From Comamonadaceae bacterium (GTDB lineage: Bacteria > Pseudomonadota > Gammaproteobacteria > Burkholderiales > Burkholderiaceae_C): a stretch of DNA of 64,000 bases. The first letter of the stretch is position 1. Each line of letters begins with the position of its first letter. This document shows positions 1-8,846 of this stretch, piece after piece. Under the pieces are notes generated by a model. That model worked only from the letters and a program-made list of their open reading frames with translations. It did not search any database and was not told where the DNA came from. Where the stretch lies: assembly GCA_027490925.1 (NCBI GenBank), contig JAIXXF010000012.1:29676-93675 (forward strand). The letters are read 5' to 3'. Made by a program: the position numbers and the translations under genes.

Positions 1-1515
1 GAACGGCCGGGAGTGACCTCAGGCACCGTAAATGGTACGCGTTCGGTGGTTGAAAACCTGCATCGGATCTGGGGCGCAATCACTGACAACAACGTACCCA
101 ACGCCGATGTTTCCCTGGTACGCGAAACTCTGCGAACGCTGCCTAGCGGTTCGCAGCCGCTGACGGCATGGATGCAACAGAACCCCATCGGTGGGGACGC
201 CGTACCCTTTGCGACCTCGCAATCCTCGAGCAGCGATACAGCCTACATGGGGCCGCAACTCGGACCCAAACTGGGGGGGAACCACAGTGGTTTTGGCAGC
301 AGCGGAAGCACTGGCGGCCAAGTTGAAGACGCCGGAGGCAGCCACCGCGTGCTTAGGGTCTCCCAAGACAAGATCGACCGTCTAATGGATCTGATTGGTG
401 AAATGGTGGTGGCCAAAAATGCCTTGCCCTACGTGGCTACAAGAGCGGAAACCACGTTCGGCCAGCGTGAATTGGCCCGTGAAATCAAGGCGCAGTACGC
501 TGTCATCAACCGAATCGCTGAAGACATGCAGTACGCCATCATGCAAGTGCGAATGATGCCAGTGGGTACTGTGTTTCAGCGCTTCGGGCGGCTGGTGCGC
601 GACCTGTCAAAAAAGCTTGGTAAGGACGTTCAGCTGCTGGTTGAGGGCCAAGACACCGAGGCGGATAAAAACGTGATTGAGGCATTGGCCGATCCATTGA
701 TTCACATTTTGCGGAACAGCTTGGACCATGGATTGGAACGCCCTGAGGTACGCGTCGCCGCTGGGAAACCACCCACTGGCACCTTGCGGGTGAGTGCGCA
801 CCAGGAAGGTGATCGTGTGCTGCTTGACATCACCGACGACGGCGCGGGCATCGACACCGATCGGGTGCGTGCCAAAGCGATTGAGCGTGGTCTGATTCCA
901 GAGGACCGTGCCAGCACTTTGAGCGAAGAGGAGGCGCAACAGCTCATATTCCTCCCGGGATTCTCAACCGCTGACACCGTGTCGGACCTGTCAGGACGCG
1001 GCGTGGGGATGGACGTGGTGCGCTCGGCGGTTGAGCGAATCAACGGCACGGTCTCGCTACAAAGCGAGCGCGGCAGAGGGACCTCGTTGTGTTTGTCGCT
1101 TCCCCTGTCGATGGCGGTGACCAATGTGATGATGGTGGAAACCGGCGACCGGCGTTTCGGCGTGCCCATGGACCTCATCGTTGAAACCGTGCGCGTGCAC
1201 GCCGAGGAGATTCATCATTTCAAGCAGGCCCGTACTGTGGTACTCCGCGGGCGAATTGTGCCGCTGCGCGCCATGAATGAACTGTTGGCCATTGACTCAG
1301 CACACCGCCCCAACGAGCAGAACGAACATGCCGTGTTGGTGGTTCGGAATGGCCGCGAGAACGTGGGGCTGATCGTGGACGACTTTCACGGCACGAGCGA
1401 CATCATTCTGAAACCCCTCGAGGGGGTGCTCTCCGGCTTAACTGGCTTTGCAGGCACTGCGCTGATGGGAGATGGCAACGTGCTGATGATCCTCAACCCC
1501 AAGGAGTTGCTCTAA
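1..1515 (+). CDS. cheA: Chemotaxis histidine kinase CheA (5' end outside window)
   Basis: About the last 504 residues of a CheA-type kinase are visible. The frame is open to the first base, so the GTG at 13 is probably internal and the P1 phosphotransfer domain lies upstream. In order: a linker (nt 1-340), the dimerisation helices (nt ~350-560, with DRLMDLIGEMVVAKN), the ATPase domain (N-box near nt 670-735 with HILRNSLDHG, G1 DDGAGID near 835, G2 GRGVGMD near 1000) and a CheW-like P5 domain (nt ~1115-1500). CheA autophosphorylates and passes phosphate to CheY-type regulators under receptor control. Its TAA overlaps the next start by one base (TAATG), so translational coupling is likely. The long low-complexity linker near nt 230-330 is Gly/Ser rich. 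Confidence 0.93.
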   Translation, partial: ERPGVTSGTVNGTRSVVENLHRIWGAITDNNVPNADVSLVRETLRTLPSGSQPLTAWMQQNPIGGDAVPFATSQSSSSDTAYMGPQLGPKLGGNHSGFGSSGSTGGQVEDAGGSHRVLRVSQDKIDRLMDLIGEMVVAKNALPYVATRAETTFGQRELAREIKAQYAVINRIAEDMQYAIMQVRMMPVGTVFQRFGRLVRDLSKKLGKDVQLLVEGQDTEADKNVIEALADPLIHILRNSLDHGLERPEVRVAAGKPPTGTLRVSAHQEGDRVLLDITDDGAGIDTDRVRAKAIERGLIPEDRASTLSEEEAQQLIFLPGFSTADTVSDLSGRGVGMDVVRSAVERINGTVSLQSERGRGTSLCLSLPLSMAVTNVMMVETGDRRFGVPMDLIVETVRVHAEEIHHFKQARTVVLRGRIVPLRAMNELLAIDSAHRPNEQNEHAVLVVRNGRENVGLIVDDFHGTSDIILKPLEGVLSGLTGFAGTALMGDGNVLMILNPKELL

Positions 1516-1772
1516 TGGCATTGCAGTTCGACCAACAACTTGCCACCCTCAGCGGAACAGTGAGTGTGGAAGAGGCTGAAACGCTGGCCACATGGCTCAA
1601 AGAGCAGATGGTTGCCACCAACCCGCTTGGGGTCGCCATGGCGGACTGCGAGCATGTGCATGCTGCCGTGCTCCAAACGCTGCTGGCCCTCAAGCCGCGG
1701 CTTCACAGCGAGCCCAAAGCACCCCTGCTTCGGCAGGTGCTCAGTCATCACCTCGACACAGCCACCGACTAG
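1515..1772 (+). CDS. Small STAS-like protein in chemotaxis operon
   Basis: An 85-residue protein that starts on the last base of the CheA stop codon and ends 13 nt before cheY. The layout, with a beta-like start (FDQQLATLSGTVSV), a helix (EEAETLATWLKEQ), then VAMADCEHVHAAVLQTLLAL, resembles a compact STAS (anti-sigma-antagonist-like) fold, in which the segment after the central strand normally carries the Ser/Thr/Asp switch. No phosphorylatable Ser aligns clearly; Asp-Cys (DCEHV) sits there instead. The assignment rests on pattern and length, so it is tentative. From its place between CheA and CheY it may be a scaffold or accessory of this signalling array. Confidence 0.6.
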   Translation: MALQFDQQLATLSGTVSVEEAETLATWLKEQMVATNPLGVAMADCEHVHAAVLQTLLALKPRLHSEPKAPLLRQVLSHHLDTATD

Positions 1773-1785
1773 GAAAGAACCCACC

Positions 1786-2151
1786 ATGAAACACGTGTTG
1801 CTCGTCGACGACTCTGCAACCATGCTGATGAGCTTGAAAAACACTTTGGAGATCAGTGGCTTCAAGGTTGATGTGGCCAGCGACGGTCAGATCGCTTTGG
1901 ACAAAGTCAAAGGTGGTCTCAAGCCCGACTTGATCATCACCGACATCAACATGCCGAATCTCGATGGCATAGGCTTCATACGCGCTGTGCGGCAAGTTCT
2001 GCGCTTCACGCCCATTCTCGCCCTGACCACTGAAAGTCAGCAGACCAAGCGCGATGAGGCCAAATCAATTGGTGCCACTGGTTGGTTGGTCAAGCCAGTG
2101 GGTGGTGCCGATCTGGTGCGGGTGATCAAACAAGTCATTCCCGATGCTTAA
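1786..2151 (+). CDS. cheY: CheY-like single-domain response regulator
   Basis: A 121-residue receiver domain with no output domain. The acidic pocket is VDDS (Asp8, Asp9), the phosphoacceptor is Asp53 in ITDINMPNLDG, the conserved Thr is in LALTTES (about 81-82) and the conserved Lys is Lys103 in LVKPVG. The ATG at 1786 follows an AGGAAAG ribosome site at 1771-1777 with good spacing. The frame stays open upstream to 1564, but that extension overlaps the preceding gene and has no family similarity. Phosphorylated by the upstream CheA, it would act on the flagellar motor or on another effector such as a pilus system. Confidence 0.93.
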   Translation: MKHVLLVDDSATMLMSLKNTLEISGFKVDVASDGQIALDKVKGGLKPDLIITDINMPNLDGIGFIRAVRQVLRFTPILALTTESQQTKRDEAKSIGATGWLVKPVGGADLVRVIKQVIPDA

Positions 2152-2160
2152 GGGACAACC

Positions 2161-3429
2161 ATGAGCCGAAAACCAAACGAACCAGGTCCGCGTAGCGTCG
2201 TCGTCCTCATGAAGCAAATGCTCAACCCCAAGGAACCGGCGGCCTGGGCGGCGATGTCTCTGCTGGCTGCGGCGGTGCTGCCCGTTCTGGCACCGGACTC
2301 GTTCAACTACGAACAGTTCAGCTGGATGGCGGCAGGTGTGTGTGTGGGTTGGGTGCTGTGTCCGCACCTGAGTCAGACCAAGCACGTCCGCAGTCTGCGC
2401 ACCAATGAGGTCATCGCCCAAGACATCAGCACCTCACAGCAAGCATTCGGAGTGCTCAAGCAGCAAGTCAGCGCCACGATACAAACCTCTGAAACCGCCG
2501 TCTTTGCAATGATGGAGCGGATGACGCGGGTGCATCGGACCACCACCGCGCTGCGAGAGCGCATCCTGGCCTCGGTTAGCAAATCACAATCGCTCTCAAG
2601 CGACTCCTTAGACAAAGCCGGTCGCGACAGCGTGTCAGTGACACAGTTGGCAGACCACCAAAGAGAATTTGAGACCTTGTGCATCAACAGTGTCTCAAGA
2701 GTGCGCAGTGTCGCTACGCAAGTGGCGCACCTCACGCCGTTGGCAGCCACCATCGCAGACATTTCTCGGCAAACCAACCTGATCGCCATCAACGCCTCAA
2801 TCGAAGCCGCGCGTGCGGGCAACTCTGGCGCAGGCTTCAAGGTGGTGGCTTCAGAAGTGCGCCGCCTTTCAACCCAAACATCACAAGCCGCCAAGCAGAT
2901 CACTGCCGGAATCGAAGAAGCGGCGCGTTCCATCGAAAGGGAGCTGGAGGCGCTTCAAGGAAGCATGAACAGCGAAACGTCGGATCAGCTGACCGACATT
3001 GCACACCACATTGAGGACATGAGCCGAACGCTGAGCGAGGTGGTGCCTTATCTGGCCGACCTTTCCACAAATATGGACCAGGTGATGCTCGAGGTGACCA
3101 ACGACATCCTTGGAACACTGGGAGAAATGCAGTTTCAGGACATCAATCGGCAATTGCTTGAGCAGATCAACCACGCCCTGGGAAGCCTGTCTGCACATTT
3201 CGCGCAACTCTACAAACTCATTGACGGTCAAGCGCCCCCGCCTCCCATGATGCTGGAGGAGTTGATGCAGGTTTGGACCAGCAACTATGTGATGCACTCA
3301 CAACGTGTGGCCCACGTGCTGGGCACTGGCGGTTCCGGGTCGGGCGAAGTGGTGGTGCCTGACGAGTCGGAAACCGTTGGCAAACTAGAGCTGTCCACCA
3401 CCAACGGACCACGCATCGAGTTGTTCTAA
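2161..3429 (+). CDS. Methyl-accepting chemotaxis protein without a periplasmic sensor domain
   Basis: A 422-residue receptor. Two short hydrophobic segments near residues 26-48 and 56-70 are separated by only a few polar residues, so there is no room for a periplasmic ligand-binding domain. The cytoplasmic signalling hairpin is clear near residues 195-240 ([18 protein letters not shown], then [13 protein letters not shown]). The tip differs slightly from the usual NLLALNAAIEAARAGE form. Likely inputs are membrane state, a cytoplasmic cue or a partner protein. It lies 9 nt after cheY and overlaps the next gene by TAATG, so the cheA-STAS-cheY-mcp-patatin set is probably one transcript. Confidence 0.88.
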   Translation: MSRKPNEPGPRSVVVLMKQMLNPKEPAAWAAMSLLAAAVLPVLAPDSFNYEQFSWMAAGVCVGWVLCPHLSQTKHVRSLRTNEVIAQDISTSQQAFGVLKQQVSATIQTSETAVFAMMERMTRVHRTTTALRERILASVSKSQSLSSDSLDKAGRDSVSVTQLADHQREFETLCINSVSRVRSVATQVAHLTPLAATIADISRQTNLIAINASIEAARAGNSGAGFKVVASEVRRLSTQTSQAAKQITAGIEEAARSIERELEALQGSMNSETSDQLTDIAHHIEDMSRTLSEVVPYLADLSTNMDQVMLEVTNDILGTLGEMQFQDINRQLLEQINHALGSLSAHFAQLYKLIDGQAPPPPMMLEELMQVWTSNYVMHSQRVAHVLGTGGSGSGEVVVPDESETVGKLELSTTNGPRIELF

Positions 3430-4646
3430 TGACTGGATTCACCGCCCTGGTCCTAAGTGGCGGTGGGGCGCGGGCGGCCTACCAAGTGGGGGTGCTCAAG
3501 GCTTTGTCAAAGATTCGCCGCAGCGTCCTGACTGGCGAATCGCGTGATGAGAACCCATTCAAAATCATTGTTGGTACCTCTGCAGGGGCCATCAACAGCG
3601 CGGCACTGGCCTGTCAGGCAGATCGCCACGACACGACGGTCGAGATCCTGGCCAAGGTCTGGGCTGATTTCTCCGCAGACCAGGTCTACCGCAGCGATTC
3701 GTTGGGCGTGATTCGCAGCGGTGCGCAGTGGCTCACCATGCTGTCGATGGGTTGGGCTTTGGCTCGGTTCAAACGAATCAAACCCCGCTCCTTGCTCGAC
3801 AACACACCCCTGGCCGAGCTGCTTGAGAAATTCATCCCAATGGAGCGGTTGCCCACCATGCTGGCACGCAAGCATCTGCATGCACTGGCAGTGACCGCTT
3901 CGAGCTACTCCAGCGGCGAGCATGTAACCTTCTACAGCGCTGCCAAGCCTATTGAGCAGTTGGTTCGGTCCCAGCGCCTTGCGGTACCCACCCAGCTGAT
4001 ACACGAACATTTGCTGGCGTCCTCCGCCATCCCGTTTATTTTTCCTGCAAAGCGCATTCACCACCAGACCGCCAGTGGCGCCCATGCCGCTTGGTACGGT
4101 GATGGGGCCATGCGACAGACGGCGCCACTTTCGCCGGCTGTGCACCTCGGTGCTGACAAACTGCTTGTCATTGGGGCAGGCCGGATGCATGAGCCCAAAA
4201 GCCTCGGCCGCAGTTCCCCGGCCTACCCCACCCTCGCGCAAATTGCTGGACATGCCATGTCCAGTATTTTTTTGGATGCCCTTTCGGTGGACATCGAACG
4301 CATGAACCGCATCAACAAGACATTGGCCTTACTAAGCCCGGAGGCGCTTGCGAACACCCCGTTGCGCCCTTTGAAATGCCTGGTCATCGCCCCGACGCAA
4401 CGCATCGATGACATCGCAGCACGCCACGTACAGCACCTCCCTAGGCCAGTACGGGTGTTGTTGGCTGGAGCCGGAGTGGGGAAAACAGGCCAGCAGAACC
4501 AGGGCTCAGCACTGGCAAGTTACCTTTTGTTTGAAGGTCCATTCACACGCGAACTCATGGCCCTTGGGGAGTCAGATACCCTCGCGCGCGTCGATGAAGT
4601 GCATGCATTTTTCGGCTGGCCCGCTGTAAGCGCAGCCCTCACTTAA
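3429..4646 (+). CDS. Patatin-like phospholipase
   Basis: A 405-residue patatin-family serine hydrolase. It has the oxyanion-hole Gly run SGGGARAAY near residue 10, the nucleophile elbow GTSAG with Ser51, and a second catalytic Asp in GDGAMRQTAPL near residue 224, giving the Ser-Asp dyad typical of bacterial patatins. No signal peptide is visible, so it probably acts in the cytoplasm or at the inner membrane on acyl lipids. Its ATG overlaps the receptor stop codon (TAATG). Coupling to a chemotaxis operon is unusual; whether the lipase takes part in signalling or merely shares the transcript cannot be decided from sequence. Confidence 0.88.
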   Translation: MTGFTALVLSGGGARAAYQVGVLKALSKIRRSVLTGESRDENPFKIIVGTSAGAINSAALACQADRHDTTVEILAKVWADFSADQVYRSDSLGVIRSGAQWLTMLSMGWALARFKRIKPRSLLDNTPLAELLEKFIPMERLPTMLARKHLHALAVTASSYSSGEHVTFYSAAKPIEQLVRSQRLAVPTQLIHEHLLASSAIPFIFPAKRIHHQTASGAHAAWYGDGAMRQTAPLSPAVHLGADKLLVIGAGRMHEPKSLGRSSPAYPTLAQIAGHAMSSIFLDALSVDIERMNRINKTLALLSPEALANTPLRPLKCLVIAPTQRIDDIAARHVQHLPRPVRVLLAGAGVGKTGQQNQGSALASYLLFEGPFTRELMALGESDTLARVDEVHAFFGWPAVSAALT

Positions 4647-4933
4647 CGCGCCATCACGGCTTCGCTAAAGCATGTTGCTCTTCTACAGCTCCCACGTTGA
4701 GCGGCTGCTTCCATGGGGTTCCAAGGGCTGCTGCTGGCCGAAAGGTGTCTTACGCGGAGCTGGTCTCGACTGTGCGTAACCACTGCAAAACCGACACCTG
4801 ATGCAAAGTAGTCAAACTTGAGGTTTGCACCAAGCGCGGACAAGCATTAGCGTGGTCTACTGGCTACAGTTCAAACCAGCCGAAAAGTCGAAGTGCATCA
4901 ACTCATCATCATGATGTTGGGAGGAAGTGATCT

Positions 4934-5374
4934 ATGAACATCAGAATGAAAATTGCGTTTGCTTGCTATTGTTTGATGGGACTGCTTTTGGTAGGTTTCG
5001 GCGTCGTGTATTTGCTCCGACAGGAATTCATGCCCTACTACTCCGTGGCAGTGGGCCTGCCCTGGGCCGATGTTCCACCCAACTTCCAATTTCTCATACT
5101 GGCCTTGATGAAGGCCGTAGGAGGAGCCATCATTGCCGTCGCACTCGCCCTTTACATCGTGCTGCTCGTGCCATTCCGGGAGGGCGAACGTTGGGCGTTG
5201 TGGGCAGTCCCGATTCTGGGGCTGGTTCAAAGCGCGGCTGCGCTCTACCCCATGAGCTACATTGCATCTAACACCACCGCCAGCCCACCGCTCTGGGCAC
5301 CTGCCGCTGGCGTATTGCTCATAGTCTTTGCGTTCGCACTATCGCTGTCCGCCAGTAAGAGGCCGGCGGTATAG
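4934..5374 (+). CDS. Small four-helix membrane protein of unknown function
   Basis: A 146-residue protein with about four hydrophobic segments (residues ~8-28, ~55-80, ~95-112 and ~120-138) joined by short polar loops, ending in SKRPAV. It starts at ATG 4934 after a GGGAGGAAG ribosome site at 4919-4927. I do not recognise a characterised family; it has the look of DUF4345/DoxX-like small integral membrane proteins. It stands alone, with about 290 bp of non-coding sequence before it and 310 bp after. Confidence 0.7.
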   Translation: MNIRMKIAFACYCLMGLLLVGFGVVYLLRQEFMPYYSVAVGLPWADVPPNFQFLILALMKAVGGAIIAVALALYIVLLVPFREGERWALWAVPILGLVQSAAALYPMSYIASNTTASPPLWAPAAGVLLIVFAFALSLSASKRPAV

Positions 5375-5686
5375 CGCTATCCATTGGTAGTGACCAGCAC
5401 ACTTGTTGGCCGCAGTCGGTTCTGTAATTGATATGTCCACAATCTATTTCGGGTCCAAAGCCGATCGGTCGACACACAGTGCCGGGTCGACTCGGTTTGC
5501 AACAACCTCGGCGATCGATCATCGGGTTTCTGACGGCCGCAAGCGATAAGGCGGTATTGCCGGTCACCCCAGAGCGGCTTGAGGATGCGGGTTAACCAGC
5601 GTGACTGCTTGCGGTCTGGCCACTAGCCTGCAGGCCCAATCGCCGCAATCGGCTGCCACAGTCGGCCGCTCACGCCAACACACACC
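5375..5686. other. Non-coding gap of about 310 bp
   Basis: No open frame on either strand here shows codon structure or a recognisable product. I see no tRNA-like fold, terminator or clear promoter. It separates the small membrane protein from the DUF900 hydrolase and presumably holds the promoter of the latter. Confidence 0.5.
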
Positions 5687-6694
5687 ATGTACTTCATCAC
5701 GAGCCGTATGCCCGTGGAGCGTGCGACAGCGCAGCGCGGCCCCGGCATGTCATTCACCTTCGACCTGGAGGACAACGCCTCTGGCCAGGAATTCTTCTGC
5801 TGCCAAAAGACAGGCGACAAGACCCACGTGGAACTGGGCGGTAAGGCACTGCTGTCAGCGCTCAAGAAAGCGCCATACCGCCAGGTGCTGCTGTACATCC
5901 ACGGCTTCGCGAACCTGCCGGGCGACGTCTTCGCGAACGCACAGGAATTCCAGGACCTGTGTGATGCGAAGAAGAAGGGCGAGGTGCTGGTGCTGCCGGT
6001 GATTTGGCCCTGCGACAACGACCTGGGCATCGTCAAGGATTACTGGGATGACCAGAAGTCCGCCGACCTGAGCGCCTTCGCGCTTGCGCGGATGATGCAG
6101 CGCTTCATGGATTGGCGGAACTCGCCTGAGACCAACCCGGCCGAAGACCCCTGCCTCAAACGTATCAATGTGCTGGCCCATTCGATGGGCAACCGGGTGC
6201 TGCGCCAAACCATGGTGAACTGGCAGAAGAACTACCAGCCGGCCGGTGTGCCGCTGCTGTTCCGCAACACCTTCCTGGTGGCTGCCGACATCGTGAACGA
6301 ATCTCTGCACCGCGGTGAGCCGGGAGAACTGCTCAGCCACGCCTCACGCAACGTGGTCGTGTATTACGCGTCGGATGATCTTGCGCTGCGTGCGAGCAAG
6401 GTCTCGAACCTGAAGAACGCCGAAGCGTCGAGACGGCTCGGCCACTCGGGCCCTGAGGACATGGACCGCACGCCCAAGAACGTTTACGCCATCGACTGCG
6501 ACGACGTCAACACGGATTACGACCCGCCCAAGGGTCACAGTTACTTCCGCAGTGTCCCGAAGACAAAGAAGCCCGGCGTGGTCTTCGAGCACATCTTCCA
6601 GACGATCACCAGCGGCCGGGTGTTTCCGGACGACGAGACCCGCAAGGCCACCGTATTGCGGTTGGGTAAGCCGGCCAAGGCGGACAAGAAGTGA
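5687..6694 (+). CDS. DUF900-type alpha/beta hydrolase
   Basis: A 335-residue protein with the alpha/beta-hydrolase pattern of the DUF900 group. LLYIHGFANL near residue 70 is the oxyanion region, and NVLAHSMGNRVLRQ near 160-175 is the nucleophile elbow with Ser at about 166. An Asp/His pair further on would complete the triad. No signal peptide is seen. Substrates for this group are not established; esterase- or lipase-like chemistry is the usual inference. The ATG at 5687 lacks a strong ribosome site. A shifted reading frame beginning at 5601 covers part of it but has an artificial composition. Confidence 0.83.
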   Translation: MYFITSRMPVERATAQRGPGMSFTFDLEDNASGQEFFCCQKTGDKTHVELGGKALLSALKKAPYRQVLLYIHGFANLPGDVFANAQEFQDLCDAKKKGEVLVLPVIWPCDNDLGIVKDYWDDQKSADLSAFALARMMQRFMDWRNSPETNPAEDPCLKRINVLAHSMGNRVLRQTMVNWQKNYQPAGVPLLFRNTFLVAADIVNESLHRGEPGELLSHASRNVVVYYASDDLALRASKVSNLKNAEASRRLGHSGPEDMDRTPKNVYAIDCDDVNTDYDPPKGHSYFRSVPKTKKPGVVFEHIFQTITSGRVFPDDETRKATVLRLGKPAKADKK

Positions 6695-6722
6695 ACGAAG
6701 CGCTCGGCTGACCCACGTTTTA

Positions 6723-6746
6723 ATCGGCACATCGGTACATCGGCAT
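6723..6746. repeat. Three tandem 8-bp units ATCGGCAC / ATCGGTAC / ATCGGCAT
   Basis: Three adjacent 8-bp units start at 6723, 6731 and 6739 and differ only at positions 6 and 8. They lie in the gap between the convergent DUF900 and SRAP genes. The core ATCGGTAC recurs twice at 10206-10227. Confidence 0.7.
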
Positions 6747-6826
6747 GACGTGAGACGACCGTCGAGGGTTGGGCGGTCGATGACGGGTTTTGTGGGTAAT
6801 CGGCCACCGGTTTGGGACTGACCGGA

Positions 6827-7504
6827 TCAGGCCAAACCAGGGAGAGCGACCTGCTTGGTGGGATCGGCCGCACCATGTCGGAATCGCTCTGCCGGGGGGA
6901 CTTGGATCAGGGTTTCGGCGTCGGCTGCAGTGCCATGCAACCACCGGTTCCAGTCGCTGGCTTCGATCGGGACCACCGCGCGTTTGTCTGGGGGCACGGC
7001 CCCGTCTGGCTTGTGCATCAGGCTCAACAGCGGGTGGCCATCGCAGTTCTGGGTCAGCAGGGTGTAGTTCGGAACCACCTCTCCGGTGTCGGGGTCTGTC
7101 CATTCGCTCCACAGACCTGCCAGCGCCCAGGGTGCGCCATCGGCCCGCCAGAACCGCCACCAGATGTTTTTGCCAGTGCCCCAATAGGGTTCGTCGTAGC
7201 TCCAGGCCGGGATCAGGCAGCGTTGGCCGTTCTTCCAGGCCCGGGAGAAGGTCCAGGCGGTGGCCACGGTCTCACGTCGGGCGTTGTTGGTGCTTAGGCG
7301 GCGACCGTCTCGGGTGGTGGGGGTTCGGGACTTGGAGGAGCCGGGGATCATCCCCCACTGGCCGACTTCCACCACCCCTCCCGCTTTGATGTACGGGCCG
7401 TCCTTGAGCGGGGCGATGGTGGCGGCGTAGGGCTTGGCCGGGGGCGTGACCTTGAACCAATCGACAAGGTCGTCTTTGGGGGTGGATTGGTAGAGGTTGC
7501 ACAT
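6827..7504 (-). CDS. yedK: SOS response-associated peptidase / abasic-site DNA-protein crosslinker (SRAP, YedK/HMCES family)
   Basis: A 225-residue SRAP protein. The catalytic Cys follows the initiator Met (MCNLYQ) and would crosslink to abasic sites in single-stranded DNA. The Asn of NNARRET, the Glu of CLIPAWSYDEP and the His of LLSLMHKP occupy the positions of E. coli YedK Asn74, Glu105 and His160. The motif around the Glu is divergent (usual form CLIPADGFYEW), so this belongs to a variant branch. It lies 79 bp downstream of an XRE regulator on the same strand. No LexA box was recognised. Confidence 0.9.
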   Translation of the reverse strand: MCNLYQSTPKDDLVDWFKVTPPAKPYAATIAPLKDGPYIKAGGVVEVGQWGMIPGSSKSRTPTTRDGRRLSTNNARRETVATAWTFSRAWKNGQRCLIPAWSYDEPYWGTGKNIWWRFWRADGAPWALAGLWSEWTDPDTGEVVPNYTLLTQNCDGHPLLSLMHKPDGAVPPDKRAVVPIEASDWNRWLHGTAADAETLIQVPPAERFRHGAADPTKQVALPGLA

Positions 7505-7583
7505 GTTCAGCCCGGCCCCAGTGCTGTCTGATAACGAGGAAGACCAATGTACGTACCGTGAACAGGCGCCACTTGCAGGTCTT

Positions 7584-7943
7584 TCAGTGCCCCGCCTTCT
7601 CGAGCAGCTCAGATGGCTGCATTCCCAAAGCGTCGGCGACCCGTTTTAAGTTCATGACCGACAAATTGTGCTCCCCGCGCTCGATCCCACCCATGTATGA
7701 ACGGTCCAATTGAGCTTGATCTGCCAGACCTTCTTGAGACAGTTTGACATTCAAACGCGCCTCGCGCACAGCCTGTCCCAGATCGGTAAGGACCGGGTGG
7801 CCCGAGTAAAGCGGTGATCGCTTGGACATCTTTTGATGCTGGCAAATTGACGCCTTAGACACCACGGGATAAGATACCCAACGTATGCTGATCTTCGTCC
7901 CGGCAACCTCAATAGAGGGGTACTTGTATTCAATTTTTTTCAT
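7584..7943 (-). CDS. XRE-family helix-turn-helix regulator with N-terminal extension
   Basis: A 119-residue protein if translation starts at ATG 7943, which has a GGAG site six bases upstream. A shorter start at 7829 (81 residues, MSKRSP) is possible but has only a weak ribosome site. The C-terminal domain is a classical HTH_3: LGQAVREARLNVKLSQEGLADQ, then the recognition part SYMGGIERGEHNLSVMNLKRVADALG. The N-terminal ~38 residues are unrelated to that domain. It precedes the SRAP gene on the same strand and diverges from a lipoprotein gene 55 bp away, so it may control either neighbour. Confidence 0.82.
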   Translation of the reverse strand: MKKIEYKYPSIEVAGTKISIRWVSYPVVSKASICQHQKMSKRSPLYSGHPVLTDLGQAVREARLNVKLSQEGLADQAQLDRSYMGGIERGEHNLSVMNLKRVADALGMQPSELLEKAGH

Positions 7944-7998
7944 AGCAAGCTCCGCCAGAAGGTGAGACGCCATTCACAAACCGCTTTACGTCACCGCC

Positions 7999-8790
7999 AT
8001 GATCTCGACCACACACTCCACCACTTTTCGCTTTTCCTTTGGCCTTGTGGCCTCGTCCCTGACCGCTTTGGCACTCACAGCCTGCGGTGGTGGTGGAGGT
8101 GACTCGGCCCCAGCACCCGCCCAAACCAAGGCTGAAGGTGTGTATGAAGGACGCGTCTCCAACAACTTGGGATTTCAGCTGGCGGTCCTGGAAAACGACC
8201 AGTTCTACAGCCTGATCGGCACCACGGACAGCCAGGGTGTTTTCCGGGTTCAGAGCTTGGTAGAGGGTCGCGGCACGTCCAGCAACGGCACGATCACAGC
8301 CAGCAACGTGCGCGAGTACGTGAGCGACGGTCAAGTCCGCACGGGGACGCTCAACGGCACGTATGTACCGAAGACCAGCGTCGCCGGCTCCATCACCTCT
8401 GCCGGTGCATCTCTGACGTTCTCTGGCCAGGCCTCGCCGACGACGAACTACAACTACGACACACCTGCCACATTGGCTGCAATCACGGGCGCATGGCCAG
8501 GACAGACCTTCACTGGCGAAGGCGTGAATTTCACGATCAGCACGTCGGGATCGGTGTCGGGGACGTCTCAGCTCGGATGCGCCTTCACGGGATCGGTTGT
8601 TCCTCGCAGTTCGGGCAAGAACGTGTACGACGTGTCGATCACCTATGGCACCGCCAACTGCCTGTTCCCGGGCGCCACTTTCACTGGCGCGGCCTTGGTG
8701 ACCCGTCTGAACAGTGGCCAGCGTCAGCTGGTCATTGCTGCGAACAACAGCGCGCGCACCGCTGGCGGAGTCGTGTTCGCAACGAGGTGA
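7999..8790 (+). CDS. Lipoprotein of unknown function
   Basis: A 263-residue protein with a signal peptide ending in lipobox LTAC (Cys29), followed by a Gly run (GGGGG) and a Pro/Ala linker. The remainder is rich in Gly, Ser, Thr and alternating beta-type residues (for example GTLNGTYVP, SGSVSGTSQLGCAFTGS), as in small beta-barrel or beta-sandwich surface proteins. Two Cys in the C-terminal half (GCAF, NCLF) could form a disulfide. It is the first of three consecutive lipoprotein genes on the plus strand. Confidence 0.78.
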   Translation: MISTTHSTTFRFSFGLVASSLTALALTACGGGGGDSAPAPAQTKAEGVYEGRVSNNLGFQLAVLENDQFYSLIGTTDSQGVFRVQSLVEGRGTSSNGTITASNVREYVSDGQVRTGTLNGTYVPKTSVAGSITSAGASLTFSGQASPTTNYNYDTPATLAAITGAWPGQTFTGEGVNFTISTSGSVSGTSQLGCAFTGSVVPRSSGKNVYDVSITYGTANCLFPGATFTGAALVTRLNSGQRQLVIAANNSARTAGGVVFATR

Positions 8791-8846
8791 TTCATCCCTT
8801 GAACGTTCAGCCACTTCATCGCCAAGACCCATCGAACGCCACCAGC

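Noticed and set aside
4643..4843. A 66-residue frame in the gap after the first patatin gene
   Set aside because: No ribosome site, no family and no conserved composition; the 4647-4933 gap holds nothing else I can support.
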